A stretch of 39,949 nt of DNA, taken from the NCBI GenBank assembly GCA_025964325.1, contig JAOPZA010000237.1, positions 1 to 39,949 of the forward strand, in the 5' to 3' direction. The position numbers and the translations under genes were made by a program. This stretch comes from Conexibacter sp. Its GTDB lineage: Bacteria > Actinomycetota > Thermoleophilia > Solirubrobacterales > Solirubrobacteraceae. The notes beneath the pieces were generated by a model. That model was not told the origin of the DNA. It was given only the letters and a program-made list of their open reading frames with translations, and searched no databases. Below, in pieces: positions 15,697 through 25,221 of this stretch (its first letter is position 1; each line of letters starts with the position of its first letter).

Positions 15697-15917
15697 CGGC
15701 GCGCCGGTGTCGCGAGGGCAGGGGCGTGCTCGTGCTGGCGGAGCTTTGCGGCGCATAGCAGGCGAAGCTGCCGCGCGCCGCGGCGCCGTCGGTGGCGCGG
15801 TCGGAGGCGACGTGCACGATCACGCCCACCGGCATGCGTCCGCAGGAGCTCCGCAACTCGCGGCCAACTCCGCGGTTGGAACCCTCACACGCCAACGACC
15901 ACTCTCGGAGGTCCTTC
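15697..15917. other. Intergenic region without a recognised gene
   Basis: These 221 bases separate the export operon from the secreted-protein gene. Reading frames here look like GC-rich noise. The only structure I see is CCAAC/GTTGG around TCCGCG about 15863-15880, and CGGAGG just before the next start codon. No convincing -10/-35 pair or terminator was found. Confidence 0.4.
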
Positions 15918-16928
15918 ATGCAGCGATTCGCTGCACGTGGCGTCGCAACCCTTGCCGTCCTGGCGAGCGCTCTCATGCTCGTCTCGGGCTCGGCACTGGC
16001 AGCCGGAGCGCCCACCGTGGCGACCGGAGCGGCGTCCAGCGTCACCAACACCACGGCGACCATCGCCGGAACCGTCAACCCGCAAGGGGCGGCGACCAGC
16101 TACAGCTTCCAGTACGGGGTGACGACCAACTACGGCCAGAACACGGCCAACCAGTCCGCCGGCGCGGGCACGGCGAACTCGGCCGTGAACGCCAACCTGA
16201 CCGGCCTCTCGACCGGCTCGACGTACCACTACCGCGTGATCGCGACGAACGCGAGCGGCACGCAGGTGGGCGCGGACCAGACGCTCACGACCACCGGCCC
16301 GCCGCCGCCCCCGTCGGCTGCGCCCTCGGCGACGACCGGGAGCGCTTCGACGACGGCCAACGCGGCCACGCTGAACGGCTCGGTCAACCCGAACGGCGTC
16401 GCCTCGTCGTACTACTTCGAGTACGGCCCGACCGCCAACTACGGCTCCCAGACGCCGCCGCACAGCGCCGGCTCGGGCGCGGGCAGCGTCGCCGTCTCGG
16501 CCAGCGTCAGCGGCCTGACGCAGGGCACGACCTACCACTACCGGCTCGTCGCGGCCGGTCCCGGCAGCGCCGTCAACACCGGCAACGACGCGACCTTCAC
16601 GTTCGGTCAGACGAGCCTGTCGTTCTTCGGGCAGGACGCGTTCGCCGACCAGCACGGCGTCGGCGCCGTCTTCCTCGGCTGCTTCGGCTCGGTTCCGTGC
16701 ACCGGCACGAGCGTGACGCTGTCGCGCAGCGGCAAGACGCTCGGCACGCGCGGGGGCTTCACGATCCAGCCGAACAGCGGCGGCTTCGTGCACTTCAGCC
16801 TGAACACGCTCGGCCTGTCGCTGCTGAAGGCCCGCGGCTCGGTGCGCCTCAACGTGGTCGCGGACCCGACGACCGGCCCGAACGTCGCGTCGATCGTGAC
16901 GCTGCAGCAGTTCACGGCGGCGGGCTAG
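15918..16928 (+). CDS. Secreted protein with two fibronectin-III-like repeats
   Basis: The 336-residue product has a signal peptide (MQRFAARGVATLAVLASALM, cleavage near SALAAG) and two repeats of about 90 residues. Each opens with a strand such as TATIAGTVNPQGAATSYSFQYG or TLNGSVNPNGVASSYYFEYG and ends TGLSTGSTYHYRVIATN or SGLTQGTTYHYRLVAA, typical of fibronectin-III-like domains in actinobacterial surface proteins. A Pro-rich linker separates them. The last 130 residues (TSLSFFGQDAFADQHG, GSVPCTGTSVTLSRSGK) form a different beta-rich domain with a Cys pair. CGGAGG is 6 nt before the ATG at 15918. The protein is probably exported to the cell surface or medium; its binding partner is unknown. 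The stop codon lies inside the outer stem of the first hairpin element. Confidence 0.82.
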   Translation: MQRFAARGVATLAVLASALMLVSGSALAAGAPTVATGAASSVTNTTATIAGTVNPQGAATSYSFQYGVTTNYGQNTANQSAGAGTANSAVNANLTGLSTGSTYHYRVIATNASGTQVGADQTLTTTGPPPPPSAAPSATTGSASTTANAATLNGSVNPNGVASSYYFEYGPTANYGSQTPPHSAGSGAGSVAVSASVSGLTQGTTYHYRLVAAGPGSAVNTGNDATFTFGQTSLSFFGQDAFADQHGVGAVFLGCFGSVPCTGTSVTLSRSGKTLGTRGGFTIQPNSGGFVHFSLNTLGLSLLKARGSVRLNVVADPTTGPNVASIVTLQQFTAAG

Positions 16929-16953
16929 TCTCGCGCAGAGCGCTCGCCTAGCC
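16923..16953 (+). repeat. Hairpin element, copy 1
   Basis: Outer stem GGCTAG/CTAGCC (16923-16928 with 16948-16953), internal loop with CTC and TCG, inner stem GCGC/GCGC and loop AGA. The 18-mer at 16929-16946 recurs exactly at 16962-16979. The stem includes the stop codon of the secreted-protein gene. Confidence 0.65.
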
Positions 16954-16955
16954 TG

Positions 16956-16986
16956 GCGAAATCTCGCGCAGAGCGCTCGTTTTCGC
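16956..16986 (+). repeat. Hairpin element, copy 2
   Basis: Same core as copy 1 (CTC, GCGC, AGA, GCGC, TCG) but a different outer stem, GCGAAA/TTTCGC (16956-16961 with 16981-16986). It lies 33 bp after copy 1, measured core to core. Confidence 0.65.
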
Positions 16987-17011
16987 GGTGAGGCTGGCAT
17001 GCCTCGCCGCG
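16984..17011 (+). other. Hairpin between repeat element and terminator
   Basis: CGCGGTGAGGC (16984-16994) pairs with GCCTCGCCGCG (17001-17011) around TGGCAT; 10 of 11 pairs are Watson-Crick and one is G-T. It shares three bases with the outer stem of copy 2, so the two folds compete. Confidence 0.5.
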
Positions 17012-17023
17012 GGCGCTGGCTAC

Positions 17024-17056
17024 GGGCGGGCGCACCAGTCGGTGCGCCCGCCCTTT
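17024..17056 (+). terminator. Rho-independent terminator
   Basis: GGGCGGGCGCACC (17024-17036) pairs perfectly with GGTGCGCCCGCCC (17041-17053) around AGTC and is followed by TTT. This 13-bp stem is the strongest terminator candidate in the window and insulates the TetR promoter, which begins 6 nt later. Confidence 0.85.
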
Positions 17057-17061
17057 CGCCA

Positions 17062-17095
17062 TTGACAAACCATGTGAGTGAGTGCATACTCACAC
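17062..17095 (+). promoter_or_regulatory. tetR promoter with embedded operator
   Basis: The -35 box TTGACA (17062-17067) and the -10 box CATACT (17085-17090) are separated by exactly 17 bp. The operator TGTGAGT-N8-ACTCACA (17073-17094) covers the spacer and -10, so a bound repressor would block polymerase. Within it, TGAGTG-N4-CTCACAC (17079-17095) recurs before the exporter gene. The predicted transcription start is at or next to the ATG at 17099. Confidence 0.8.
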
Positions 17096-17098
17096 CTA

Positions 17099-17695
17099 AT
17101 GTCGCCGCCGACCTCGAACCCCGCCCGTCAGCTCTCGACCGCCGCCGAGCGGCGCGAGGCGCTGATCGAGGCGGCCGTCGTCGTCTTCGCCGAGCACGGC
17201 TACCACGGGACGCCGACGACGGAGATCGCCCGCGCGGCCGGCATCTCGCAGGCCTACCTGTTCCGTCTCTTCCCGACCAAGGCCGAGCTCTACGTCGCGA
17301 CGATCGAGCGCTGCTATGAGCGCATCTCCGCCGCGATGCGCGGCGCCGCACAGGACGCCCGCGCGAGCGGGGAGGAGGACCTGCTCGGGCAGATGGGCCT
17401 CGCCTACACGGCGCTGCTGCGCGACCCCGCCGTGCTGCGCGGGACGCTGCACTCGTTCGCCGCCGCGTCCGGCGGCGATCCGGCGGTCGTCGCCGCGGTG
17501 CGCGGCGGCTATGCCGGCCTCGTGACCCTCGTCAAGCAGCTGACCGGCGCCGACCAGGACCGCATCCGCGACTTCTTCGCGACCGGGATGCTGTTGACGG
17601 TGCTTGCCTCGATGGACGCGCGCTCGATCGACGCCGACTGGGTCGCGACGCTGCTCGGCGGCGACATCGCCGACTGCTTCGGACCCGACGTCTGA
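17099..17695 (+). CDS. TetR-family transcriptional repressor
   Basis: This 198-residue TetR regulator has the N-terminal helix-turn-helix RREALIEAAVVVFAEHGYHG, TTEIARAAGISQAYLFRLFPTKAELYVA, followed by an all-helical ligand-binding domain with no recognisable inducer signature. The ATG at 17099 is preferred over the GTG at 17078 because the latter lies inside the promoter spacer; the mRNA would be leaderless. It is followed, after 70 nt, by a drug-exporter gene, and both are preceded by TGAGTG-N4-CTCACAC. I infer autorepression and repression of the exporter, released by the exporter's substrate, as with QacR/QacA-like pairs. Confidence 0.92.
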   Translation: MSPPTSNPARQLSTAAERREALIEAAVVVFAEHGYHGTPTTEIARAAGISQAYLFRLFPTKAELYVATIERCYERISAAMRGAAQDARASGEEDLLGQMGLAYTALLRDPAVLRGTLHSFAAASGGDPAVVAAVRGGYAGLVTLVKQLTGADQDRIRDFFATGMLLTVLASMDARSIDADWVATLLGGDIADCFGPDV

Positions 17696-17724
17696 GAACG
17701 GCGTCCTTTTTTTGGCCTGTGAAA

Positions 17725-17741
17725 TGAGTGACCGCTCACAC
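17725..17741 (+). promoter_or_regulatory. Second TetR operator, before MFS exporter
   Basis: TGAGTG-ACCG-CTCACAC repeats the motif found in the tetR promoter (TGAGTG-CATA-CTCACAC), with a TGTGA half-site just upstream in both (17718-17722 here). Only the four central bases differ. No strong -35/-10 pair is evident, so the exporter may be read from the tetR promoter, from a weak promoter here, or both. Confidence 0.7.
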
Positions 17742-17765
17742 ACTAACGAGGAAGGATCGCCCTCC

Positions 17766-19199
17766 ATGCTGCGCTCACGTCGCTTCTGGACGTCGATCGT
17801 GACGAGCTTCGCGCTCTTCATGGTCACGCTCGACAACCTCGTCGTCACGACGGCGCTGCCGTCGATCCGCGTCGACCTCGGCGCCTCGATCTCCTCGCTC
17901 GAGTGGACCGTCAACGCGTACACGCTCGCGTTCGCGGTGCTGCTGCTGCCGGCCTCCGCGCTCGGCGACCGGCTCGGGCGCCGCCGTGTCTTCAGCGCCG
18001 GCCTCGCGCTCTTCACGCTCGCCTCCGCGGCTGCCGCCCTGTCGCCGAGCACGAGCGCGCTGATCGTCGCGCGCGCCGTCCAGGGCGCCGGCGCGGCGGC
18101 CGTGATGCCGCTGTCGCTGACGCTCCTGTCGGAGGCCTTCCCGGCCGGCAGACGCGGGCTCGCGCTCGGCATCTGGTCCGGCGTCAGCGGCCTCGGCGTC
18201 GCGCTCGGACCGCTCGCCGGCGGCGCGGTCGTGCAGGGAATCTCGTGGCACTGGATCTTCTGGCTCAACGTCCCCGTCGGGATCGTCCTCGTGCCGTTGG
18301 CGGCGACCCGCCTGACCGAGTCGCGCGGCGCCGGGCGCCGCTTCGACGCGACCGGCGTCGCGCTCGCGGCCGCCGGCCTGCTCGGCCTCACGTTCGGGAT
18401 CGTGAAGGCGCAGGACCTCGGCTGGACGAGCGCGACCGTGCTCGTCGCGCTGCTCGGCGGCATCGCGCTGCTGGCCGCGTTCGTCGCCTGGGAGCGGCAC
18501 ACGCCCGAGCCGATCCTGCCGCTGCGCTTCTTCCGCAGCCGCGCCTTCAGCGCCACCAGCGGCGTCTCGATCGCGATGTACTTCGGCGTCTTCGGCGCGA
18601 TCTTCCTGCTGGCCCAGTTCTTCCAGACGGCCCAGCACTACACGCCGCTCGAGGCCGGCCTGCGGACGCTGCCGTGGACCGGCACGACGATGCTCGTCGC
18701 CCCGATCGCCGGGATCCTCTCCGACCGGATCGGCTCGCGGCCGCTGATGGCGCTCGGGCTTGCGCTGCAGTCCGGCGCGCTCGCCTGGCTCGCGCTCGTC
18801 TCCGAGCCGACGACGCCGTATGGCCAGCTGCTCGTCCCGTTCGTGATGGCCGGCGCCGGGATGGCGCTCGTCTTCGCGCCCTCGGCCAACGTCGTGCTGT
18901 CCTCCGTGCGGGCGGACGAGGCCGGGCAGGCGTCGGGCGCGACCAGCACGATGCGCGAGGTCGGCGGCGTGCTGGGCGTCTCGGTCCTCGCGACCGTCTT
19001 CTCCGGCGCGGGCTCCTACGCCTCGCCGCAGGCCTTCGCCGACGGGGTCACGCACGCCCTGTGGGTCGGCGCGGCGGTGCTGGCGGCCGGCGTCGTCTGC
19101 GCCCTGCTCGTCCCGGGCCGCGCGCGGCAGGCCGAGCTGGCCGAGGCGTCGCGCACGGCGGACGAGCCGTCGCTGGGGAAGGTCGAAGCGCTCGCCTGA
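17766..19199 (+). CDS. MFS drug exporter, DHA2 (EmrB/QacA) family
   Basis: A 477-residue proton-coupled multidrug exporter with about 14 hydrophobic helices, the DHA2 layout. Helix 1 has MVTLDNLVVTTALPSI, matching the family D1 motif (LDxxVVNVALP). The loop motif A is seen as GDRLGRRRVF, and motif C as GVALGPLAGGAVVQG followed by WHWIFWLNVPVG. The C-terminal tail is short and acidic. The ATG at 17766 is preferred, with GAGGAAGGA about 8-15 nt upstream; the in-frame ATG at 17724 would overlap the operator. The TetR gene directly upstream is its likely regulator. The substrate is unknown; quaternary ammonium compounds, dyes and antibiotics are typical of the family. Confidence 0.93.
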   Translation: MLRSRRFWTSIVTSFALFMVTLDNLVVTTALPSIRVDLGASISSLEWTVNAYTLAFAVLLLPASALGDRLGRRRVFSAGLALFTLASAAAALSPSTSALIVARAVQGAGAAAVMPLSLTLLSEAFPAGRRGLALGIWSGVSGLGVALGPLAGGAVVQGISWHWIFWLNVPVGIVLVPLAATRLTESRGAGRRFDATGVALAAAGLLGLTFGIVKAQDLGWTSATVLVALLGGIALLAAFVAWERHTPEPILPLRFFRSRAFSATSGVSIAMYFGVFGAIFLLAQFFQTAQHYTPLEAGLRTLPWTGTTMLVAPIAGILSDRIGSRPLMALGLALQSGALAWLALVSEPTTPYGQLLVPFVMAGAGMALVFAPSANVVLSSVRADEAGQASGATSTMREVGGVLGVSVLATVFSGAGSYASPQAFADGVTHALWVGAAVLAAGVVCALLVPGRARQAELAEASRTADEPSLGKVEALA

Positions 19200-19340
19200 G
19201 CGCTTCCCCGGGCGGCGTGACCGTCGCTCGGCGGATGGCGTGACGGTTCGGTGAAGAACCCTTCCCGGTGCAGGGACTTCGTTCCATAGTCGGGCTGACG
19301 GGAGACCCGCCCGGCCCGACCCATGGAGCAGGAGGAACTC

Positions 19341-19523
19341 GTGGAGGATCGACGTCAGCAGCAGTGCGCGGCCGTCGGCGGCGTCGTCAGCGTCGGCGCG
19401 ATGATGACCGTGCTCGCCCGCTGCCCGGACTGGCCGATGCTGCCCAGCATCGTCGCCGGCGCCGCCTTCGGCAGCGCCGTCGCGCTCAGCCTCAGTGCAC
19501 TCGGGCAGCGCGCCGCCGTGTAG
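19341..19523 (+). CDS. Small membrane protein
   Basis: A 60-residue protein with two hydrophobic stretches (GGVVSVGAMMTVLA and SIVAGAAFGSAVALSLSAL) linked by RCPDWPMLP; it contains two Cys, one at the N-terminal side and one in the linker. I do not recognise a family. The start is decided by AGGAGG at 19330-19335 with a 5-nt gap to the GTG at 19341; an ATG at 19323 in the same frame has no ribosome binding site. A possible -10 box CATAGT lies at 19285-19290, followed by a hairpin-forming stretch (19290-19319). It converges with the Ppx gene, 38 nt away. Confidence 0.6.
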   Translation: MEDRRQQQCAAVGGVVSVGAMMTVLARCPDWPMLPSIVAGAAFGSAVALSLSALGQRAAV

Positions 19524-19561
19524 CGCGCGCCGGCTACGAGCGCCGCCGGGCGACGCCGCCG

Positions 19562-21100
19562 TCAGGCGACCGTCAGCGGGAAGCCGAAGGCGCGGGCGAA
19601 CAGCTCGCCCTGGCGCTCGGCGCCCCAGCGGGCGACCTGCGTGTCGCCGGTCGCGTCGAGCTCGAGCACGACGCTACCGTTCGCGCGCCGCAGGTGGGCG
19701 CTGCGCACGACCTGGTCGCGGTTGCGCTCGAGCTGCTCGGCGATCCGCAGGAGGGCGGCGCCGCGCAGCAGCAGCTCCTCGTCGCCGGGCCGGCAGAGGG
19801 CGGCGAACGGGCCCAGCTGCGGCGTCCCCTTGCGGTGGTAGCGCGCCATCAGGGCGATCAGCGCGACCTCGCGCGGCGTATAGCCGGGCAGTCCGGAGCC
19901 GATGATCAGGTAGCTCGAGTGCTTGTGGTGGTCGTCGTAGTCGACCGCCAGCCCGACGTCGTGCAGCAGCGCGGCGGCTTCGACCAGCTCCGGCTCGCCC
20001 GGCTCGGGCAGGCCGGCGTCGGGAAGCGCGCCGAGCAGCTGGTGCGCGAGCTCGGCGATGTGCTCGGCGTGCACGAGGTCGACGTTGTGCTGCATCGCGA
20101 GGTTGCGGACGCTCGCGGCGCGCACGTCGGGCACCAGCGGGGGATCGGCCGGCGCCAGCTGGGAGGCGAGGAAGACGCCCTCGCGCAGGCCCGCCTCGGT
20201 CACCTCGATCCCGGGCGCGCCGGTCAGCTCCAGCACCGTCTGCAGCACGATCGCGGCGCCGAGGATGACCTCGCCGCGGCCGCGCTTGATGCCGGGGACG
20301 CCCTCGCGCTCGCATGGCGTGCGCGCGGCCAGGCTCTCGACCAGCGCGTCGAGCGCGTCGGCCCCCAGCACGAAGCCCTGGACGCTGTCGATCGGCAGCT
20401 CGGCGGCTCTGGCGGCCGCCTGGGCGAGGTTGCGGACCGAGCCGCCCAGCCCGACCAGTCGCTCGTGCCCGCCGGCGACCCATGGCGCGCTCGCCAGCTC
20501 GCGGCGCGTGTGCTTGCGCAGCGCCGCGATCTCGCCCCGCTTCGCAGGGCCCTGGCCGCGCAGGAAGCGCTCGCTCGTGCGCACGGCGCCGAGCGGCCAG
20601 GAGGCGAGCTCGCCGGCCTGGCGATCGGCGACGTCGACGAGCTCGAGGCTGCCGCCGCCGAGGTCGAGCACGACGCCGTCGCGGAGCGACGTCGAGTTGA
20701 CGGCGGCGACGTAGGAGTACCACGCCTCCTCGGTCTGCGAGAGGATCCGGATCGGCAGCCCCGTCGCGCGCCGCGCGCGCCGCACGAGCTCCTCGCCGTT
20801 GGGGGCGTCGCGGATCGCGCTCGTGGCGACGGGCTGGATGTCGTCGGCGCGGATGCCGCTCGTCGCGCAGAAGGCGGCGAAGACGCGCAGCGTCTCGAGC
20901 GCGTGCGCCATCCGCTGCGGCGACAGCTCGCCGCCCGCTCCGAGGTCGCCGCCGAGCCGCACCATCTCCTGCAGCTCGTCGGTCCGCCGCCAGCAGCCGT
21001 TCTCCCCGCTGCTGAAGACGACGAGGCGGAAGCTGTTGGAGCCGAGGTCGATGACGGCCGTGCGCTGCCCGATGCTCACCGGAAGCACCCCGGCAGGCAC
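19562..21100 (-). CDS. ppx: Ppx/GppA-family exopolyphosphatase with C-terminal HD domain
   Basis: This 512-residue protein of the actin/ASKHA fold cleaves terminal phosphate from polyphosphate and, in some members, converts pppGpp to ppGpp. The N-terminal VIDLGSNSFRLVVF is the first phosphate loop; VVLDLGGGSLELVDV is the second; RILSQTEEAWYSY matches the family segment containing the catalytic Glu. From about residue 330 an HD-type domain follows (LVHAEHIAELAHQLL, AAALLHDVGLAVDY, HHKHSSYLII, RYHRKG), as in long Ppx proteins. It lies 58 nt after the polyphosphate kinase stop on the same strand, making a synthesis-degradation pair. The start is either GTG 21100 or GTG 21079; neither has a strong ribosome binding site. 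Ppx and GppA activity cannot be separated by sequence here. Confidence 0.92.
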   Translation of the reverse strand: MPAGVLPVSIGQRTAVIDLGSNSFRLVVFSSGENGCWRRTDELQEMVRLGGDLGAGGELSPQRMAHALETLRVFAAFCATSGIRADDIQPVATSAIRDAPNGEELVRRARRATGLPIRILSQTEEAWYSYVAAVNSTSLRDGVVLDLGGGSLELVDVADRQAGELASWPLGAVRTSERFLRGQGPAKRGEIAALRKHTRRELASAPWVAGGHERLVGLGGSVRNLAQAAARAAELPIDSVQGFVLGADALDALVESLAARTPCEREGVPGIKRGRGEVILGAAIVLQTVLELTGAPGIEVTEAGLREGVFLASQLAPADPPLVPDVRAASVRNLAMQHNVDLVHAEHIAELAHQLLGALPDAGLPEPGEPELVEAAALLHDVGLAVDYDDHHKHSSYLIIGSGLPGYTPREVALIALMARYHRKGTPQLGPFAALCRPGDEELLLRGAALLRIAEQLERNRDQVVRSAHLRRANGSVVLELDATGDTQVARWGAERQGELFARAFGFPLTVA

Positions 21101-21158
21101 GAACGAGCCGCTGGCGAGCTCGTGCCGATGACGCGAGCCCCGTGGGCGAGCATCACCA

Positions 21159-23801
<2,643 letters not shown>

Positions 23802-23818
23802 GACTTCGATTGTGGCAT

Positions 23819-23841
23819 GGTCGCGGGCGCCCGCCCCGACC
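23819..23841 (-). terminator. Hairpin between CsbD-like gene and ppk1
   Basis: GGTCG (23819-23823) pairs with CGACC (23837-23841), with GGGC/GCCC inside and one bulged base. It lies between the CsbD-like stop and the ppk1 start on the minus strand. There is no T tract, so it may be a terminator or a 5' leader fold for ppk1. Confidence 0.4.
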
Positions 23842-23874
23842 TGTGCCGCGCGGTGAAACGCGGCGTCCCCGCGG

Positions 23875-24057
23875 TCAGTGCCTGTCGCGGTGCATCGCGT
23901 CCTTGACCTTGTCGGCCGCGTCGCCGATCTTGTCCTTGAGCGACCCGCTCGCTCTGTCCACACGACCCTCGTTCTTGAGCGATTCGTCGCCGGTCAGCTC
24001 GCCGGCGGCGGTCTTGACTCTGCCCTTGGCAGTATCGATGGATCCGTCATCGGCCAT
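23875..24057 (-). CDS. CsbD-like stress protein
   Basis: A 60-residue, highly charged, Lys/Asp/Ala-rich protein with the CsbD-family pattern: DTAKGRVKTAAGELTGDESL, then NEGRVDRASGSLKDKIGDAA and a helical tail DKVKDAMHRDRH. Family members are small, soluble and often abundant under general stress; their biochemical role is unsettled. The start at 24057 is well supported by AGGAG 8 nt upstream. It sits between ppk1 and a divergently transcribed sigma factor; a stress link among the three is plausible from context only. A 22-bp inverted repeat lies just upstream of its start. Confidence 0.9.
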   Translation of the reverse strand: MADDGSIDTAKGRVKTAAGELTGDESLKNEGRVDRASGSLKDKIGDAADKVKDAMHRDRH

Positions 24058-24071
24058 GGTGCGTACTCCTT

Positions 24072-24093
24072 TGTGGGGAAACCGTCTCCCACA
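24072..24093. promoter_or_regulatory. Inverted repeat upstream of CsbD-like gene
   Basis: TGTGGG-N10-CCCACA, 22 bp in all, begins 14 bp upstream of the CsbD-like start codon. It could be an operator or a 5' leader hairpin close to the ribosome binding site. No regulator can be named. Confidence 0.4.
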
Positions 24094-24153
24094 GGACTTC
24101 CCGATGGCCGGAAGGGTTACTCGCGCGCCCGACCGCCTCGCGCGCGCGAGTGG

Positions 24154-24182
24154 TTGACGAAGCAATGATTTCGTCGTACAAT
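24154..24182 (+). promoter_or_regulatory. Near-consensus sigma-70 promoter of the sigma-factor gene
   Basis: TTGACG (24154-24159) and TACAAT (24177-24182) are separated by 17 bp; each hexamer differs from consensus at one position. The predicted transcription start falls at or next to the GTG at 24190, so the mRNA should be leaderless. Confidence 0.85.
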
Positions 24183-24189
24183 ACCCACT

Positions 24190-25092
24190 GTGACACTAGG
24201 GATTGCGAACAAAGGAAGCACCACGAGAACTAGACCCAAGAGCACGACGCCCGCTACGGACGCCGTCGATACGACATTTGACCCGCTGCAGCTGCTGATG
24301 CGCGAAGCGCGCCGGTGGCCTCTGCTGACGCCAGCCGAGGAGATCGAGCTCGCCAAGCGGATCGAGCGTGGAGACCTCGCCGCGAAGGAGCGGATGGTCA
24401 ACTCCAACCTGCGCCTCGTCATGTCGATCGCCCGCCACTACCAAGGGCAGGGCCTCGGCATGGGGGACCTCGTGCAGGAGGGGACGTTGGGACTCATCCG
24501 CGCAGTCGAGAAGTTCGACTGGCGCAAGGGATTCCGCTTCTCGACGTACGCGACGCTGTGGATCCGCCAGTCGATCCAGCGCGGGCTGGAGAACACCGGC
24601 CGGACGATCCGTCTCCCGGTCCACGTCGGGCAGCGCGCCCGCAAGGTCGCGCGCATCAAGCGCGAGCTGACGGCCAGATTCGGCCGCGACGCGACCGATG
24701 AGGAGATCGCCGAGGCCGCCAACCTCCCGCTCGAGCAGGTGATCGAGGCGCAGAGAGCCGACCGCGAGCCGACCAGCCTCGACCAGCCGGTCGGCGAAGA
24801 GGGCGACACGTCGCTCGGCGCGCTGATCACCGCTGAGGGCCCACAGCCCGACGAGGAGGTCGCCGACACCGTCCGTCACGAGACCGTGAAGCGGGCGATC
24901 GAGGACCTGCCGGAGAACGAGCGCACGGTGATCCACCTGCGTTTCGGAACCGCCGGCGAGCCGCCGCAGACGCTCACGCAGATCGGCAAGCGCCTCGGCG
25001 TCAGCTCGAGCCGCGCGCGCGAGCTGGAGGAGCAGGCCCTGCGCCGGCTCTCCCGCGAGGGCTCGCTCGCGGCGCTGCGCGAAGCTGCCTAA
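24190..25092 (+). CDS. RNA polymerase sigma-70 family factor (primary-like, lacking region 1.1)
   Basis: This 300-residue factor has region 1.2 (DPLQLLMREARRWPLLTPAEEI), region 2 with the -10 recognition and core-binding segments (NLRLVMSIARHYQGQGLGMG, VEKFDWRKGFRFSTYATLWI, RQSIQRGLENTGRTIRLPVH), region 3 (RKVARIKRELTARFGRDATD) and region 4 with the -35 helix-turn-helix (TLTQIGKRLGVSSSRARELE). The short N-terminus without region 1.1 fits group 2 or a compact group 1 factor. The GTG at 24190 coincides with the predicted transcription start of a near-consensus promoter, so a leaderless start is favoured; there is no ATG until 24297, which would cut into region 1.2. Strong promoter boxes suggest housekeeping-level expression. 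Which regulon it reads is not visible. Confidence 0.93.
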   Translation: MTLGIANKGSTTRTRPKSTTPATDAVDTTFDPLQLLMREARRWPLLTPAEEIELAKRIERGDLAAKERMVNSNLRLVMSIARHYQGQGLGMGDLVQEGTLGLIRAVEKFDWRKGFRFSTYATLWIRQSIQRGLENTGRTIRLPVHVGQRARKVARIKRELTARFGRDATDEEIAEAANLPLEQVIEAQRADREPTSLDQPVGEEGDTSLGALITAEGPQPDEEVADTVRHETVKRAIEDLPENERTVIHLRFGTAGEPPQTLTQIGKRLGVSSSRARELEEQALRRLSREGSLAALREAA

Positions 25093-25119
25093 CCCTGCGG
25101 CCTGCGGCCTTGGGTTAGG
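25088..25119 (+). other. Hairpin overlapping the sigma-factor stop codon
   Basis: CCTAACCC (25088-25095) pairs with GGGTTAGG (25112-25119) around a 16-nt loop containing two tandem TGCGGCC units. It includes the TAA stop codon and precedes hairpin element copy 3. Confidence 0.5.
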
Positions 25120-25121
25120 TC

Positions 25122-25152
25122 GGAAGAACTCGCCCAGAGGGCTCGTTCTTCC
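25122..25152 (+). repeat. Hairpin element, copy 3
   Basis: Outer stem GGAAGAA/TTCTTCC (25122-25128 with 25146-25152), internal loop CTC/TCG, inner stem GCCC/GGGC and loop AGA. Compared with copies 1 and 2, the core changes one G-C pair to C-G on both sides, preserving the stem. Confidence 0.65.
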
Positions 25153-25180
25153 GGCCGAGCCGGCACAACATGACTCACCT

Positions 25181-25209
25181 CCGCGGCCGCGCCACCAGCG
25201 CGGCCGCGG
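25181..25209. terminator. Hairpin between convergent genes
   Basis: CCGCGGCCGCGC (25181-25192) pairs perfectly with GCGCGGCCGCGG (25198-25209) around CACCA. This 12-bp stem lies between the sigma-factor gene and the convergent membrane-protein gene, so it may act in both directions. T tracts are absent. Confidence 0.6.
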
Positions 25210-25221
25210 TGCGTTGTGGCC

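Noticed and set aside
15697-15917. Reading frames on both strands between the lipoprotein and the secreted protein
   Set aside because: They have no ribosome binding site, no family-like sequence and run into the neighbouring genes' shadows.
17724-17765. Upstream ATG as the start of the MFS exporter
   Set aside because: It lies inside the second TetR operator and would add a polar leader; the ATG at 17766 has a suitable upstream ribosome binding site and fits the family N-terminus.
19290-19319. Possible fourth copy of the hairpin element before the small membrane-protein gene
   Set aside because: It has an AGA triloop, a 4-bp inner stem and a TCGGGC/GCCCGA outer stem, but lacks the CTC/TCG internal loop, the two sides of the internal loop are unequal, and it precedes rather than follows a gene.
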